From: Streptomyces sp. WM6386
Lineage (GTDB): Bacteria > Actinomycetota > Actinomycetes > Streptomycetales > Streptomycetaceae
Direction of reading: 5' to 3'
Length of the DNA stretch: 64,000 nucleotides
NCBI RefSeq assembly: GCF_000972385.1
Contig: NZ_JXTE01000032.1
Location: forward strand, 52,515 to 116,514
Position 1 is the first letter of the stretch; each line of letters begins with the position of its first letter. The position numbers were made by a program, and so were the translations under genes. Under the pieces are notes generated by a model that had not been told where the DNA came from, ran no database searches, and was given only the letters and a program-made list of their open reading frames with translations. Below are positions 40,488-51,914 of this stretch, in pieces.

Positions 40488-41147
40488 GTGGACGATGACA
40501 GCCCCAAGGACCGCTGGGAGCGGCGCACCGAGGTCCCCCTCGCCGTGGCGTCACTGGTGTTCCTCGCCTCGTACGCGATCCAGGTCCTGGCGCATGATCT
40601 GCCGGACCGCCGACGGGACCTGTGCCTCGTGGCGATGCTGGCCGCGTGGGCGCTGTTCGCCGCCGACTACGCCGTGCGCGCTGGCGGCTCAGCGGACAGC
40701 GGCTGCGCTTCGTACGGACGCAGTGGCTGGACACGCTCGTGCTGGTGCTGCCCCTTCTCCGCCCCCTGCGGGTGGTGAAGGTCTACGAGGCCGTCCAGCG
40801 CCGGCACGGCCGGCCCCGGCTCGCCCTGCACGCACGCGTGATCGTGTACGCCGGCCTGTCGACGCTCCTGCTCGGCTTCGCGGGCGCCCTCGCCGTCTAC
40901 CAGCAGGAACACGGAGCCCCCGGAGCGACCGTGCGCACCTTCGGGGACGCCGTGTGGTGGACCTGCGCCACCCTCGCGACCGTCGGCTACGGCGATGTCT
41001 CCCCCGTCACGCCGACGGGACGCCTGATCGCGGTCGGGATCATGGCCATCGGCCTGGCACTGCTGGGCGCGGTCACCGGCACCTTCGCCTCCTGGCTGCT
41101 CCAGGTGTTTCTCACGGGAGGACGACGAGAGGCCCCCGGGAAGCTGA
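40488..41147 (+). pseudogene. two-helix K+ channel, apparently frameshifted twice
   Basis: A complete K+ channel can be read only by changing frame. From GTG 40488 the first part (to about 40679) gives three hydrophobic stretches ending ADYAVR. One extra GC in a (GC)3 run at 40676-40681 then shifts frame; from TGG 40682 the protein continues RLSGQRLRFVRTQWLDTLVL, a pore helix and the selectivity filter TLATVGYGD, then a last membrane helix ending ASWLLQVF. An extra T in the TTT run at 41108-41110 would restore the first frame, giving SREDDERPPGS and a stop at 41145-41147 inside the loop of the thrS terminator. Without the second change the frame runs on into thrS. Either sequencing errors or real decay; the protein as written is broken. 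Confidence 0.65.
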
Positions 41148-41161
41148 GCCGGGGGCCTCTC
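41127..41161. terminator. terminator between thrS and the channel gene
   Basis: Perfect 13-base arms (GAGAGGCCCCCGG and its complement) with a 9-base loop lie after the thrS stop, between convergent genes. Confidence 0.85.
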
Positions 41162-41186
41162 AAAGGCCTTCGCCGATCGCGAGGGA

Positions 41187-43163
<1,977 letters not shown>

Positions 43164-43254
43164 CGGTCTCTCCTGACTGAAGGTGGATGCGGGCGCCGTA
43201 CCGTGAGCGCGCGCAATAGGGGATCGTACCGACCCCGGGCCCACCTCCGCGAAA

Positions 43255-44481
43255 TCAGTCCCCTGCGGGGGCCTCCCCGCAGGCCTCCTCGAAGAAGTCG
43301 AGATTCTCCTGGAGGGACTTCATCAGCCGGTCCCGCTCCGCCTCGTCCACCTGCACGGGCGCGACCCCAAAGGCGCCGGTGAGCCGGCGGAACCCGCCCC
43401 GGCTCTCCAGCCTCCCGCGCACCCGCACCGGCAGCCCGACGAGGTGCGCGTGCCCCGCGATCCGGTACGCCTCCTCGTCCAGGGTGAGCCGGATGTGCGG
43501 CACCTCGGCGCCCGCGATCACCCGCAGCCGTACGCTGCCGTCCCCGCGCGGACCCGACCGGCGCATGCGCACCACCGCGCCGGTGATCCGCACCGGCACG
43601 GACGGCTCCTCGCGCAGATAGCGGGCCCCGGCCTCGCGCAGCACGGGCAGATCGCCGGGCGAGAACTCGACGGGCTCGACCCCCGCGGCACAGCCCGAAG
43701 GCACCCCGGCGGCCGGCGCCCACTCGACGGCGATGCGCGCCCCCTCGGTCCCGCGCACGAGGGCGATCAGCGCCTCGGTGAGCTCGCGGCTGACGCCCGC
43801 CTCGACGGCGCCGTCGAAGGCGTCCATGCCGCCGGTGGCGCGCTGGTAGTCGATGGCCTCGCGGGCGGCGTACAGGGCCTGGTGGAGGCGTACGGCGAGG
43901 GGGCGGCCGTTGCCGACGGGCACGAAGGCGGTGAGGCCGCCGCCGGTCGCCGTACCGACGAGCACGCTCTCCATGAGGGTGGCGGCGGCGCGGCGGTGGC
44001 GGGCGCCGTAGTACCCGGCACGCGCGCGTGTGGCGAGCGCGCCGGCGAGCAGCATCTGGCGGGCGGCGGCGCGCAGTTGTTCCTCCACCGTCCAGGGCGC
44101 GGTGCCGCCCGGTCCGGTCGGGGCGTCCCGCCACCAGCGGATCTCGTCGCTGGGCACGGCGAGGCCGACAAGGACCTCGCGGGCGGAGGGCGTGCCGCTG
44201 CGGGCGAGGGCGACGAGCGCCTCGCCGAGCAGGTCGTCGCTGTCGGGGAAGGCGCGGCTCTCGGGCACCAGCAGGCTGGTCCCGCCGGTGCCCTGACCGG
44301 GCGGGGTCCAGCGGCCGTAGCGTCCGGGGGCCCCACCGCGGCGCTGCCAGCCGTGGCGGTGCAGCAGGGCGGCGAGGACAGCGGGGTCGACCTCGTCGGG
44401 CTCGGGGGCGCGGTCCCAGGCGGCGTCGGCAGGGTGCGGGCGCACGGGCCTCAGCACCTCCTCCATGGGCCGGTGGGTCAT
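43255..44481 (-). CDS. conserved protein of unknown function, OB-like C-terminus
   Basis: The 408-residue protein is not assigned. It is acidic and helical in the middle. The last part (about 295-385) reads [42 protein letters not shown] and [18 protein letters not shown], alternating strands in an arrangement that could be a small barrel of the OB type. It starts ATGA on the stop of the DUF4365 gene, so the two proteins are made together. An ATG five codons later is an alternative start. Confidence 0.7.
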   Translation of the reverse strand: MTHRPMEEVLRPVRPHPADAAWDRAPEPDEVDPAVLAALLHRHGWQRRGGAPGRYGRWTPPGQGTGGTSLLVPESRAFPDSDDLLGEALVALARSGTPSAREVLVGLAVPSDEIRWWRDAPTGPGGTAPWTVEEQLRAAARQMLLAGALATRARAGYYGARHRRAAATLMESVLVGTATGGGLTAFVPVGNGRPLAVRLHQALYAAREAIDYQRATGGMDAFDGAVEAGVSRELTEALIALVRGTEGARIAVEWAPAAGVPSGCAAGVEPVEFSPGDLPVLREAGARYLREEPSVPVRITGAVVRMRRSGPRGDGSVRLRVIAGAEVPHIRLTLDEEAYRIAGHAHLVGLPVRVRGRLESRGGFRRLTGAFGVAPVQVDEAERDRLMKSLQENLDFFEEACGEAPAGD

Positions 44482-45044
44482 GGTCTGCCTCCCGTCCCGA
44501 CCCGCGTCATGATCTCGCACAGCGCCCGGTCGTCGAAGATGCGTGAGGTCGGTATCCGCACGGTGGTCCGGGTCCGGCCGGTGATCGGGTGGCCGGCCAG
44601 GTTGACCCAGTAGCAGCAGTGTCTGAGGTCGAGCCGGTCGTGGCTGGCGCGCAGCCAGTCGTCCTGGGATCTCGGCACGAGCATGACGACGAGGATCTTG
44701 TGCACCGAGACGGGGGTGCGCGCGAGTTTGCGCAGATGGTCGTTGTCGAGCGTGAAGGAGAAGAAGCGTCCCGGGGGGTTCGGCGGGACCTGGTACGTGC
44801 ACTTGAGCTGCACCTTGATGGTGACCTCGTCGTCGACGGTGTGCCCGGGCGAGCCGTGACTGACGTGCCAGTCGATGCCATTGTCCGGGAAGGGTTGCGA
44901 CAACGAGCAGCCGGCTGCCGCCGCGACGGCGTGCAGATAGCCCACCTGCAGGGTCTCCATGCAGGCGGTGGTGGCGAGTGTGCCGCGAAGGGGGCCCGTG
45001 CGCTCGGGCAGCAGCCCGCCCCGCTCGGGCTGCGCTATCGCCAT
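44478..45044 (-). CDS. DUF4365 protein (PD-(D/E)XK-fold nuclease-like)
   Basis: The 188-residue protein has the layout of DUF4365: an N-terminal helix with ACMETLQVGYLHAVA, then NGIDW with Asp58, and VQLKCT (Gln79, Lys81), which together fit the D...(D/E/Q)xK active site of the PD-(D/E)XK nuclease fold. A later NDHLRKLART and CCYWVNLAG complete the family pattern. GGAAGG lies before ATG 45044. It is the first gene of a two-gene operon and is divergent from the DnaQ-like gene. A nuclease role is inferred from fold and motif, not proven. Confidence 0.7.
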   Translation of the reverse strand: MAIAQPERGGLLPERTGPLRGTLATTACMETLQVGYLHAVAAAAGCSLSQPFPDNGIDWHVSHGSPGHTVDDEVTIKVQLKCTYQVPPNPPGRFFSFTLDNDHLRKLARTPVSVHKILVVMLVPRSQDDWLRASHDRLDLRHCCYWVNLAGHPITGRTRTTVRIPTSRIFDDRALCEIMTRVGTGGRP

Positions 45045-45212
45045 GACCAACAGCCTTCCACGTTCGGTGAATCCGCACCGCGGGTCGCTGAACTGCAAAG
45101 ACCCGTATTCCTGTTGTGTCCTTCCGGCGTACGGCGCAAACAGCCCGGGTATCACCAAACTGGCAGAAGACGGTGCGTCAGCTGCCGTGGGTGAACGAGG
45201 GGTTGAGTTGGA

Positions 45213-45941
45213 ATGACGTGCTGGTACGAAGGGCCCCTGGCCGCCTTCGACACGGAGACCACGGGCGTCGACGTCGAGACCGACCGGATCGTGTCGGCCG
45301 CCGTCGTCGTCCAGGACGCCCCGGGTACCCGGCCGCGGGTGACCCGATGGCTGGTGAACCCGGGTGTTCCGGTGCCGGAGGCGGCGACGGCGGTGCATGG
45401 ACTGACGGACGACCATCTGCAGCGCAACGGCCGCTGGCCGGCGCCGGTGATGTACGAGATAGCGGAACACCTGACCGAGCAGGCCGCCGCGGGCCGCCCG
45501 CTGGTGGTCATGAACGCGCCGTTCGATCTGACCATCCTGGACCGGGAGTTGCGCCGCCATCGGGCCTCGTCGCTGGACCGCTGGTTCGAGTCGTCGCCGC
45601 TGCTGGTGCTGGACCCGAGAGTCCTCGACAAACATCTGGACCGCTACCGCAAGGGCCGTCGCACGCTGACGGACCTGTGCGCGCACTACGAGGTCACGCT
45701 GGACGGCGCGCACGACGCGGGCGCGGACGCGCTGGCCGCGCTGGATGTCGTACGGGCTGTGGGGCGCCGTTTCGCGGCCCGGCTCGAGCGGCTGAGCGCG
45801 GGCGAGGTGCACGCGCTCCAGGCCGGGTGGCACGCGGCGCAGGCGCGGGGGCTGCAGGCGTGGTTCGCGCGCAGTGGCACCCCGGAGGTGGTGGACACGG
45901 CGTGGCCGCTGCGTCCGGAGCTGCCCGCGGCGGCCGCCTGA
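45213..45941 (+). CDS. DnaQ-like 3'-5' exonuclease
   Basis: The 242-residue DEDDh exonuclease has FDTETTG with the first two metal ligands (D13, E15), VHGLTDDHLQ, VMNAPFDLTIL with the third, and the last motif HDAGADALAAL. It lacks other polymerase domains, so it is a free exonuclease acting on DNA or RNA ends. ATG 45213. Divergent from the DUF4365 gene and followed by a terminator. Confidence 0.9.
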   Translation: MTCWYEGPLAAFDTETTGVDVETDRIVSAAVVVQDAPGTRPRVTRWLVNPGVPVPEAATAVHGLTDDHLQRNGRWPAPVMYEIAEHLTEQAAAGRPLVVMNAPFDLTILDRELRRHRASSLDRWFESSPLLVLDPRVLDKHLDRYRKGRRTLTDLCAHYEVTLDGAHDAGADALAALDVVRAVGRRFAARLERLSAGEVHALQAGWHAAQARGLQAWFARSGTPEVVDTAWPLRPELPAAAA

Positions 45942-45960
45942 GGAGGGCCTCGACACAAAG

Positions 45961-45989
45961 AAGCCGGTCCGCGTGACGCGGACCGGCTT
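45961..45989. terminator. terminator of the exonuclease gene and of tRNA-Val
   Basis: A perfect palindrome (14-base arms, AAGCCGGTCCGCGT and complement, one-base centre) ends in GGCTTTCTC on the plus strand. It lies between convergent transcripts. Confidence 0.85.
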
Positions 45990-45997
45990 TCTCCCGG

Positions 45998-46069
45998 TGG
46001 GCGATACTGGGTTCGAACCAGTGACCTCTTCGGTGTGAACGAAGCGCTCTCCCACTGAGCTAATCGCCC
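45998..46069 (-). tRNA. tRNA-Val (anticodon CAC)
   Basis: Seventy-two bases without CCA. The acceptor stem is GGGCGAT/ATCGCCC, the D-arm GCTC...GAGC, the anticodon stem CTTCG/CGAAG with loop TTCACAC (anticodon CAC, codon GUG), the T-arm ACTGG/CCAGT with TTCGAAC. It is identical to the copy at 55994-56065. Confidence 0.95.
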
Positions 46070-46082
46070 GGGAACGGACTGA

Positions 46083-46112
46083 ACAATACAGGTCCCCGCG
46101 CCCTTCCTTCAA
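46083..46112 (-). promoter_or_regulatory. promoter of tRNA-Val (CAC)
   Basis: On the minus strand TTGAAG (46112-46107) and TATTGT (46088-46083) are 18 bases apart, with the -10 about 13 bases before the tRNA. The -35 overlaps the last codons of the upstream SRPBCC gene. Confidence 0.6.
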
Positions 46113-46555
46113 ACCGCTTCCAAGTACGCGGCCAGACCCCGTCGTCCGGCCCGCATCATCAACCAGTGGTTGGCTCGGAACACCGGCCGTCCGGGCACGG
46201 CGAGGCGCCTCAGGAGCGGCTTGTTCACATCGACCACCTGCTCGTAGCGGGCGAGGCTGCGCGCCCCGTCCCCGTCGATCGTCCAGCGCGCCCATCCCTC
46301 CAGGTCGCCGGTCATGTCGATCTCCAGCACTCCGGCCGCCCGGTCGCGCCGCACCTCTCGCGCGGTGAAGACCAGGTCGTAGGGCAGGGTGGCCCGGATC
46401 GTGATGATGCCGGTGGTGTCGTCGAGACGGTCGACCTCGCGAACCTGGGGCCACCAGCGGGGGTAGTCCTCGGCCTGTTCCAGGGCGTCGTAGACGGTGG
46501 CGGGCGGCGCGCTCAGGGCCCACTGCGTACGGAAGCGGTAATGGGTCCAGTCCAT
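46109..46555 (-). CDS. SRPBCC-family protein (polyketide cyclase/START-like)
   Basis: The 148-residue protein begins MDWTHYRFRTQWALSAPPATVYDALEQAEDYPRWWPQVREV, the typical start of the SRPBCC fold (helix-grip cavity binding hydrophobic ligands). A WARWTIDGDGARSLARYEQ strand pair and a C-terminal helix follow. Ligand unknown. ATG 46555 has no clear Shine-Dalgarno. Upstream of the tRNA gene on the same strand and divergent from a membrane-protein gene. Confidence 0.85.
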   Translation of the reverse strand: MDWTHYRFRTQWALSAPPATVYDALEQAEDYPRWWPQVREVDRLDDTTGIITIRATLPYDLVFTAREVRRDRAAGVLEIDMTGDLEGWARWTIDGDGARSLARYEQVVDVNKPLLRRLAVPGRPVFRANHWLMMRAGRRGLAAYLEAV

Positions 46556-46641
46556 GCACAGAGTCTGCCCGCACGGATCTGAGTACGGTCTGAGTACGCG
46601 CACTCATGCCCTACGACGTGACGCGGACCACACTCCAAGGT

Positions 46642-48978
46642 ATGACGCACATTCCGCCCCCGGCCGAGGAGCTGCGGCTCCTCGATGCCGAGCTGTGGCA
46701 ACTCGACCGCCGCCGGGCCCAGTTGCTGACCCGACGGGCGTGGCTGGTCGCCGCGCTGCAGCCGCGGCCGACGACGAAGCCGGCCCCTGTGGCCTCGCCT
46801 CGCCCTGAGACGAGCGCTCCCGGCGTGCAGAACCTTCTCCTGCTGCTGGGCGGTGTCCTGCTGACGATCGCCGCGATGGTGTTCACGCTGGTCAGCTGGG
46901 GGCATCTGGGGATCGCCGGCCGGGGTCTGGTGCTCGGCGCACTCACGCTGGCCGCGCTCGCCGCTCCGCTGCCCCTGGTGAAGCGCGGGCTGCGCTCGAC
47001 GGCCGAGACGGTGGCGGGTCTGGGTCTGGCGCTGACGGTGCTCGACGCGTACGCGCTGTACGAGGTCGCCTTCCCCGGGACGGGCGGCGCGGGCTACACG
47101 GCGACCGCGTCGGCGCTGCTGGCGGGGCTCTGGCTGGCCTACGGCCTGCTACCGCGGGCGGCGGAGCTGCGTCTGCCCCTCCCGGCCGCGCTGACCGCGG
47201 CCCAACTCCCGCTGTTCTGCTGGGCGATCTCGTCCTCCGTGGGCGCCCACGGCATCGCGGCCGCGCTGCTGGTGACGGCCGCGTTCGACACAGTTGTCGC
47301 GCTCCGGGTGACGATCGGGTCCGTACGTGTCGTCGCCACCGTCGGCGCGTACGGCCTGGGCTCCTCGGGCGCACTGACGGCCGGCTGGTTGTCCTGGACG
47401 GCCACCGGTCCGAGCGCCGCCGCCCGTGCGGCGGCGCTCGTCCTCCTCGCGGCGGCGATCGCCCTGGGCGCGGCCTGGCGCGGCGGCCTGGGCAAGGGCC
47501 ACACCGTCGGCCTCGCCGTGACCTCGGGTCTCCTCGCGGTCGCCGCGCTGGGCGGCGCGGTCCGCCCCGCGGTGCCGGACGCGTGGACGGTTCCGATGCT
47601 TCTCGTCTGCGGGATCGCCCTGTTGGCGGCCGTGCGGATCGGCCGGCTGCCGGAGACGGTTCGCGATGGGCTGGCCTGGTCCTCCGCCGTCGTGCAGGGG
47701 CTCGCGGTGCTGTGGGCGCTGCCGCTCGTGGCGCTCACTCTGCTGGGGCCGGTCGCCTGGACGTCCCGGGCGTGGTCCGGGGCGCCGGCGAACATTCGTG
47801 GGGCGGTGACGGTGGACGCGCCCTGGCCGCCGGACATGGGGGCGGCTCCGCTCGTCCTGGTGGCCGTCGCGGCGGTGCTCGCCCTGGCGGTCAGGAACAC
47901 CGACCGGCACGCCCGGGCCCTGACGGGCGCACTGGTGCTCATCTGGGCCGCGGCCCTGACGGTTCCGGCGGTCCTCGAACTCCCCTACACGACCGGCCTG
48001 TTGATGCTCGGCGCGCTGACCGCGGTCGCGCTCGCCGCTCCGTACGGGCAGCCGACGGCGACGATCCTCGCCCTCGCCACCTCCGCCAGCCTCTCCTTCA
48101 CCGCGCTGGCCTCACAGACGGCGACCCTCACCACGCTCGGCGCCCTCACCGCGTTCTTCGCGGCGGTCTCCTGGCGGCTCACGTCCATCACGGCCCCGGC
48201 CGCCCTCGCGTACGCCACCGCGCTGGCCTGCGCGACGGGAGCGGCCGCGGACTGGCAGCCGCAGCACACCGCGTTGCTGGTCCTGGTGGTCCCGGTGGCC
48301 GCGGCCCTGATCGCACCGCGCGTGACCGAGCGGATTCCCCTCGAGGTGGCGGGTGCCGTCGCCGGACTGCTCGCCATCGGACTCGCCGCGACCGACCTGC
48401 CGATGCTCGCCCTGGTCCTGGCCCTGTGCGCGGTGATCGCCGCGGGCACCGCGCTCCGCCCGGACCGCCGTCCCGTCGGCTACGCGGCCGCCGTGCTGTT
48501 CGTCCTCGCCACCTGGGTACGCCTGGCGGCCTGGGACGTGACGATGCCCGAGGCCTACACCGTCCCGGTGACCGTCCCGGCGCTCGTCATCGGCTTCCTG
48601 CGCATCCGCCGCAAGCCGCGGACCTCGTCCTGGACGGCGTACGGCCCCGGCCTCGCCGCCACCCTCCTGCCGAGCCTCGCCGCGGCCTGGGCCGACCCGC
48701 ACTGGACCCGCCCCCTCCTGCTGGGCCTGGCCGCCCTGTCACTCACCCTGCTCGGCGCCGGCTACAACCTCCAGGCACCGCTCCTGCTGGGCGGCACGGT
48801 CCTGACCCTGGACGCCCTGCACGAACTCGCCCCGTACATCGTCCAGGTGACGGACGCCCTCCCCCGCTGGGTACTTCCCGCCCTGGCCGGCCTGTTGCTG
48901 CTCGCACTGGGAGCGACGTACGAGCAGCGCATCAGGGATGTCCAGAGGATGCGGGACATCCTGGGAAGGATGAGCTGA
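46642..48978 (+). CDS. large polytopic membrane protein (SCO7613-like)
   Basis: The 778-residue protein starts with a soluble helical part (PAEELRLLDAELWQLDRRRAQLLTRRAWL) and then has about twenty or more hydrophobic A/L/V-rich segments. I recognise the architecture of streptomycete membrane proteins annotated as SCO7613 C-terminal domain proteins; no function is known. ATG 46642 with AAGG upstream. It has no close operon partner. Confidence 0.7.
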   Translation: MTHIPPPAEELRLLDAELWQLDRRRAQLLTRRAWLVAALQPRPTTKPAPVASPRPETSAPGVQNLLLLLGGVLLTIAAMVFTLVSWGHLGIAGRGLVLGALTLAALAAPLPLVKRGLRSTAETVAGLGLALTVLDAYALYEVAFPGTGGAGYTATASALLAGLWLAYGLLPRAAELRLPLPAALTAAQLPLFCWAISSSVGAHGIAAALLVTAAFDTVVALRVTIGSVRVVATVGAYGLGSSGALTAGWLSWTATGPSAAARAAALVLLAAAIALGAAWRGGLGKGHTVGLAVTSGLLAVAALGGAVRPAVPDAWTVPMLLVCGIALLAAVRIGRLPETVRDGLAWSSAVVQGLAVLWALPLVALTLLGPVAWTSRAWSGAPANIRGAVTVDAPWPPDMGAAPLVLVAVAAVLALAVRNTDRHARALTGALVLIWAAALTVPAVLELPYTTGLLMLGALTAVALAAPYGQPTATILALATSASLSFTALASQTATLTTLGALTAFFAAVSWRLTSITAPAALAYATALACATGAAADWQPQHTALLVLVVPVAAALIAPRVTERIPLEVAGAVAGLLAIGLAATDLPMLALVLALCAVIAAGTALRPDRRPVGYAAAVLFVLATWVRLAAWDVTMPEAYTVPVTVPALVIGFLRIRRKPRTSSWTAYGPGLAATLLPSLAAAWADPHWTRPLLLGLAALSLTLLGAGYNLQAPLLLGGTVLTLDALHELAPYIVQVTDALPRWVLPALAGLLLLALGATYEQRIRDVQRMRDILGRMS

Positions 48979-48982
48979 CCCA

Positions 48983-49056
48983 CCCAGGGGCGCGGGGCTG
49001 TGTCGATATGCGGCTACCGCCGCGTGAGCGCGACCAGCCACAACAGCCCCGCAGCC
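48983..49056. repeat. interspersed intergenic repeat, copy B with insertion
   Basis: It begins CCCAGGGGCGCGGGG and ends GCGCGACCAGCCACAACAGC. Copy A at 22851-22883 (complement) has the same two blocks separated by only a few bases, whereas here about 30 bases lie between them. It fills the gap between the membrane-protein gene and the lyase gene, whose stop follows within a few bases. Confidence 0.6.
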
Positions 49057-49066
49057 CCCAGGCCCG

Positions 49067-51802
49067 CTACGGCATCTTGTCCCCGAGCAGCGCCAGGTTC
49101 TCGATGGCGGCGAGCCCGTACAACGCGGTGTCGTTCGTGGCCACCCAGGCCGCCTCACTACCCGGCACCAACGCGACCGGCCCGCTCAGCTCCTCCGTCT
49201 TCCAGGGCGCCGACTCCTTGTACCCGTCGGAGTTGTAGAACTTGTCCCAGGCACGCTTGGCGAGCTTCGCGTCCCCGGTCTGCACCGCCGCGTACGCGTC
49301 GAGCCGCGAGTGCCCCTGGAACAGCAGCAGCGTGCCGAAGTTGGACCCGTACCGCGCCGCCTGCTCGGCCTTGGTGGCGTTGAAGTAGCGGCAGTAGTCG
49401 TAGTACGCCTCGTTGAACTTCGGGATGTCGACGAGGTCGATGAGCTCGGCGCACAGTTCGTTGAGCCCGAAGACCGCGGAGAGGTGCGAGACCCCGACCA
49501 CCGGTGCCGAGGCGATGGCGAACTTGCCGGTGTCCAGGTCGTACAGCCCGCTCCCCTGTACGAATCCGTTCGGCTGGGCGCCGATCGTCTCCATGGTCGA
49601 CAGCACGCGCGCCTTGGCCTTCTCCCACTTGGGGCCCTTGCGCTCCCACTCGGTCAGCCAGGCCGACACGAGCCCGCTCCAGTCCGTGCCGAAGCCGATC
49701 GACAGCGCGTGGCGGTCGGGGGTGTACGGCTCGGTGCGGATCTTGCGCAGCGGGTCGAGCGCGAGGAAGGTCTCGTCGGAGTCGACGTTGGCGTGCATGA
49801 GGTCGCCGACGCGCTCGTCCGCGGTGAGGAAGTAGTAGTAGCGGCGGTACGTCGTGTTGGCGATGCGCTGCTGCTTGGCGCTGTCGGCGTAGTGCTGCAC
49901 ACCGTGCCGGGTGCCGAGCCCGGCCCACTTGCCCAGGTGGTAGACGTCGACCTCACCGGTGTGCCGTGTCATCGCCTCGGCGAAGCGGAAGATGTCCGCG
50001 CGACCGGAGCGGATGTACGCGAACCAGAGCCAGAGGTCTGGCGACAGTTCGGAATTGTCCCACGCGTACCCACCGATGTCGTACCGCCACTGGTGCCGCA
50101 CCGTGTCATAGGTGTGCATGATGTCGCCGTAGTCCCAGAAGCCGTACCAACGGCGCTGCTCCACTTGGTCCTTGTAGTAGGTGAACAGGAAGTCGAGGTG
50201 GTCCTCGATCTTCGCCTTGGCGGGCGTGGAGCGGTCGGGCTCGGAGTACAGGCCGGGGCCGAAGACCTTGGCCTTGATGAGCTGCTTGGGGGGCGCGGCG
50301 AGCTGTGGCAGCACCCGTACGGCCTCGACCTGTTCGGCGAGTTTCGCCGGAGTCGGGGTCGTCTCGTTGGCCCAGAACAACAGCTCCGACGTACGCGCGA
50401 TGCCGTACGGGGTGCCGAACTCGGGCTCGTAGTCCTCGTAGGTGATGTTGAGGCCTTCGAGCTGCTCGGCGAAGGTGTCCTGGCCCATGCCGTCGTGGTA
50501 GAAGCGCAGGTCCATCGGCTGTGCCTCGGGCGACCAGAGCCAGAGGGTGACCTCGGCCTCGTCGGTCTGGGCGTCGCGGATGTCGAGCTGGGCGGGGAAC
50601 TTCTCCCAGAAGTCCCGCAGGCCGAAGGAGAGTCCGCCGCTGGCGCCACCGACGTAGCCGAAGCCGGACGCCCGCTTGCCGCCGCCGGCGCCGATCCAGC
50701 CGTGGCCCTTCTTGGTGCGCTTGCGCAGGTTGAAGCCGTCGGCGGAGAGCTGGGAGAGGGTGTAGTCGCCCCACTCGGGGATGTACTGGAGTCGGGTGGT
50801 GACCCGCTGGTCCCAGGTGGCCGGGTCGGGCAGCTTCTCGCCCGCGTACTGGGCGGCCTGCACGGCGGCGCCCGGGTCGCGGCGCAGACCGGTGATGCCC
50901 TTGACGGCCTCGCGCAGCAGTCCGGTGCCGTCACCGCCGATGCGGATGTGACGGTCGTAGGACTGGTCGCGCATCGGCACGGTGAAGCGGACGCCGATGC
51001 CACGGATGAAGTCGCCGCTGGCCTTGCCCGGCTCCTGGGTGCCGTCGAAGGTGATGGTGTGCACCATGCGGAAGGAGTCGGCGCCGGCGTAGAAGTACAG
51101 ACGGATGGCGAACGGCAGCCAACTCCGGTTGCCCTTGCGGTGCTTGCCATCGATGCGGACGACCGCGCGGACCGGGCCGTCCTGTTCGACGGTGACCTCG
51201 GAGATGGCGCCGTCGAAGCGCTCGGTCTTGACCGCGCCCTGGTCCTCGTCCTCGATCTCGGGCTGGCGGATCAGCACGAGCCTGCCGTTCTTGGCGATCT
51301 CGGTGGAGCCGCGGGTGACCGACTTGATCAGCGTGGCACCGGACTTGCCGATCTTCGCGGTGATGACGCCGGTGGAGACGGTGATGGTGCCACCGCTCTT
51401 GTCGACGGTGACCTTCTTGTCCGGTACGGCGGCCTCGCCGGCGGCGAGGGTGAGCTTGCCGTCGCCCGAACTCACGGCGTGGGCGGTCCACTTGAGGGAC
51501 CCGTCCGGCCAGTAGGCGATCGGCCAGGACTGCACGGGTACGGACTTGCCGTCCGCGTCCGTCAGCGCGAAGGTCTGGTCCTCCTGGTAGGTGCCCTTGG
51601 GCCAGGGCACGCCGAGAGTGGAGCCGGGTGCGGCACCCAGCCCGCCGTCCTCCAGCCAGTCCAGGGTCACGGGATCGGCGTCGGCTTCCGCGGCTCTCGG
51701 CGCGGCCTGCGCGTCCTTGGCTCCTAGGGCCCAGCTGAACTGTGCGGCGGCGCCGGCGACGGCGGCCGCCTTGAGGATGGACCTGCGGGGGATGGGAGAC
51801 AT
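49067..51802 (-). CDS. Tat-exported exo-rhamnogalacturonan lyase-like protein (PL26/YetA family)
   Basis: The 911-residue protein starts with a Tat signal peptide (RRSILKAAAVAGAAAQFSWA). An N-terminal beta-rich domain begins PVTLDWLEDGGLGAAPGSTL (RIFT-barrel part of YetA/PcRGLX), followed by a beta-sandwich and a C-terminal alpha/alpha barrel (DYGDIMHTYDTVRHQWRYD to GSNFGTLLLFQGHSRLD). I recognise this as the exo-rhamnogalacturonan lyase type, family PL26; B. subtilis YetA lies in an operon with the lplABC genes. It would degrade pectin-type rhamnogalacturonan outside the cell. Last gene of the uptake operon, 112 bases after the DUF624 gene. Confidence 0.75.
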   Translation of the reverse strand: MSPIPRRSILKAAAVAGAAAQFSWALGAKDAQAAPRAAEADADPVTLDWLEDGGLGAAPGSTLGVPWPKGTYQEDQTFALTDADGKSVPVQSWPIAYWPDGSLKWTAHAVSSGDGKLTLAAGEAAVPDKKVTVDKSGGTITVSTGVITAKIGKSGATLIKSVTRGSTEIAKNGRLVLIRQPEIEDEDQGAVKTERFDGAISEVTVEQDGPVRAVVRIDGKHRKGNRSWLPFAIRLYFYAGADSFRMVHTITFDGTQEPGKASGDFIRGIGVRFTVPMRDQSYDRHIRIGGDGTGLLREAVKGITGLRRDPGAAVQAAQYAGEKLPDPATWDQRVTTRLQYIPEWGDYTLSQLSADGFNLRKRTKKGHGWIGAGGGKRASGFGYVGGASGGLSFGLRDFWEKFPAQLDIRDAQTDEAEVTLWLWSPEAQPMDLRFYHDGMGQDTFAEQLEGLNITYEDYEPEFGTPYGIARTSELLFWANETTPTPAKLAEQVEAVRVLPQLAAPPKQLIKAKVFGPGLYSEPDRSTPAKAKIEDHLDFLFTYYKDQVEQRRWYGFWDYGDIMHTYDTVRHQWRYDIGGYAWDNSELSPDLWLWFAYIRSGRADIFRFAEAMTRHTGEVDVYHLGKWAGLGTRHGVQHYADSAKQQRIANTTYRRYYYFLTADERVGDLMHANVDSDETFLALDPLRKIRTEPYTPDRHALSIGFGTDWSGLVSAWLTEWERKGPKWEKAKARVLSTMETIGAQPNGFVQGSGLYDLDTGKFAIASAPVVGVSHLSAVFGLNELCAELIDLVDIPKFNEAYYDYCRYFNATKAEQAARYGSNFGTLLLFQGHSRLDAYAAVQTGDAKLAKRAWDKFYNSDGYKESAPWKTEELSGPVALVPGSEAAWVATNDTALYGLAAIENLALLGDKMP

Positions 51803-51914
51803 AGGGGTCCTGCCTTTCCTTCCGTGCGGGAAGCTTTTCCGTGCAGGTGGTCAGGGGCATGACAGAGAGAGGTGCGACGCCCGGGGCGCCGACCTGGTGC
51901 GAGGGCACCGCCCG

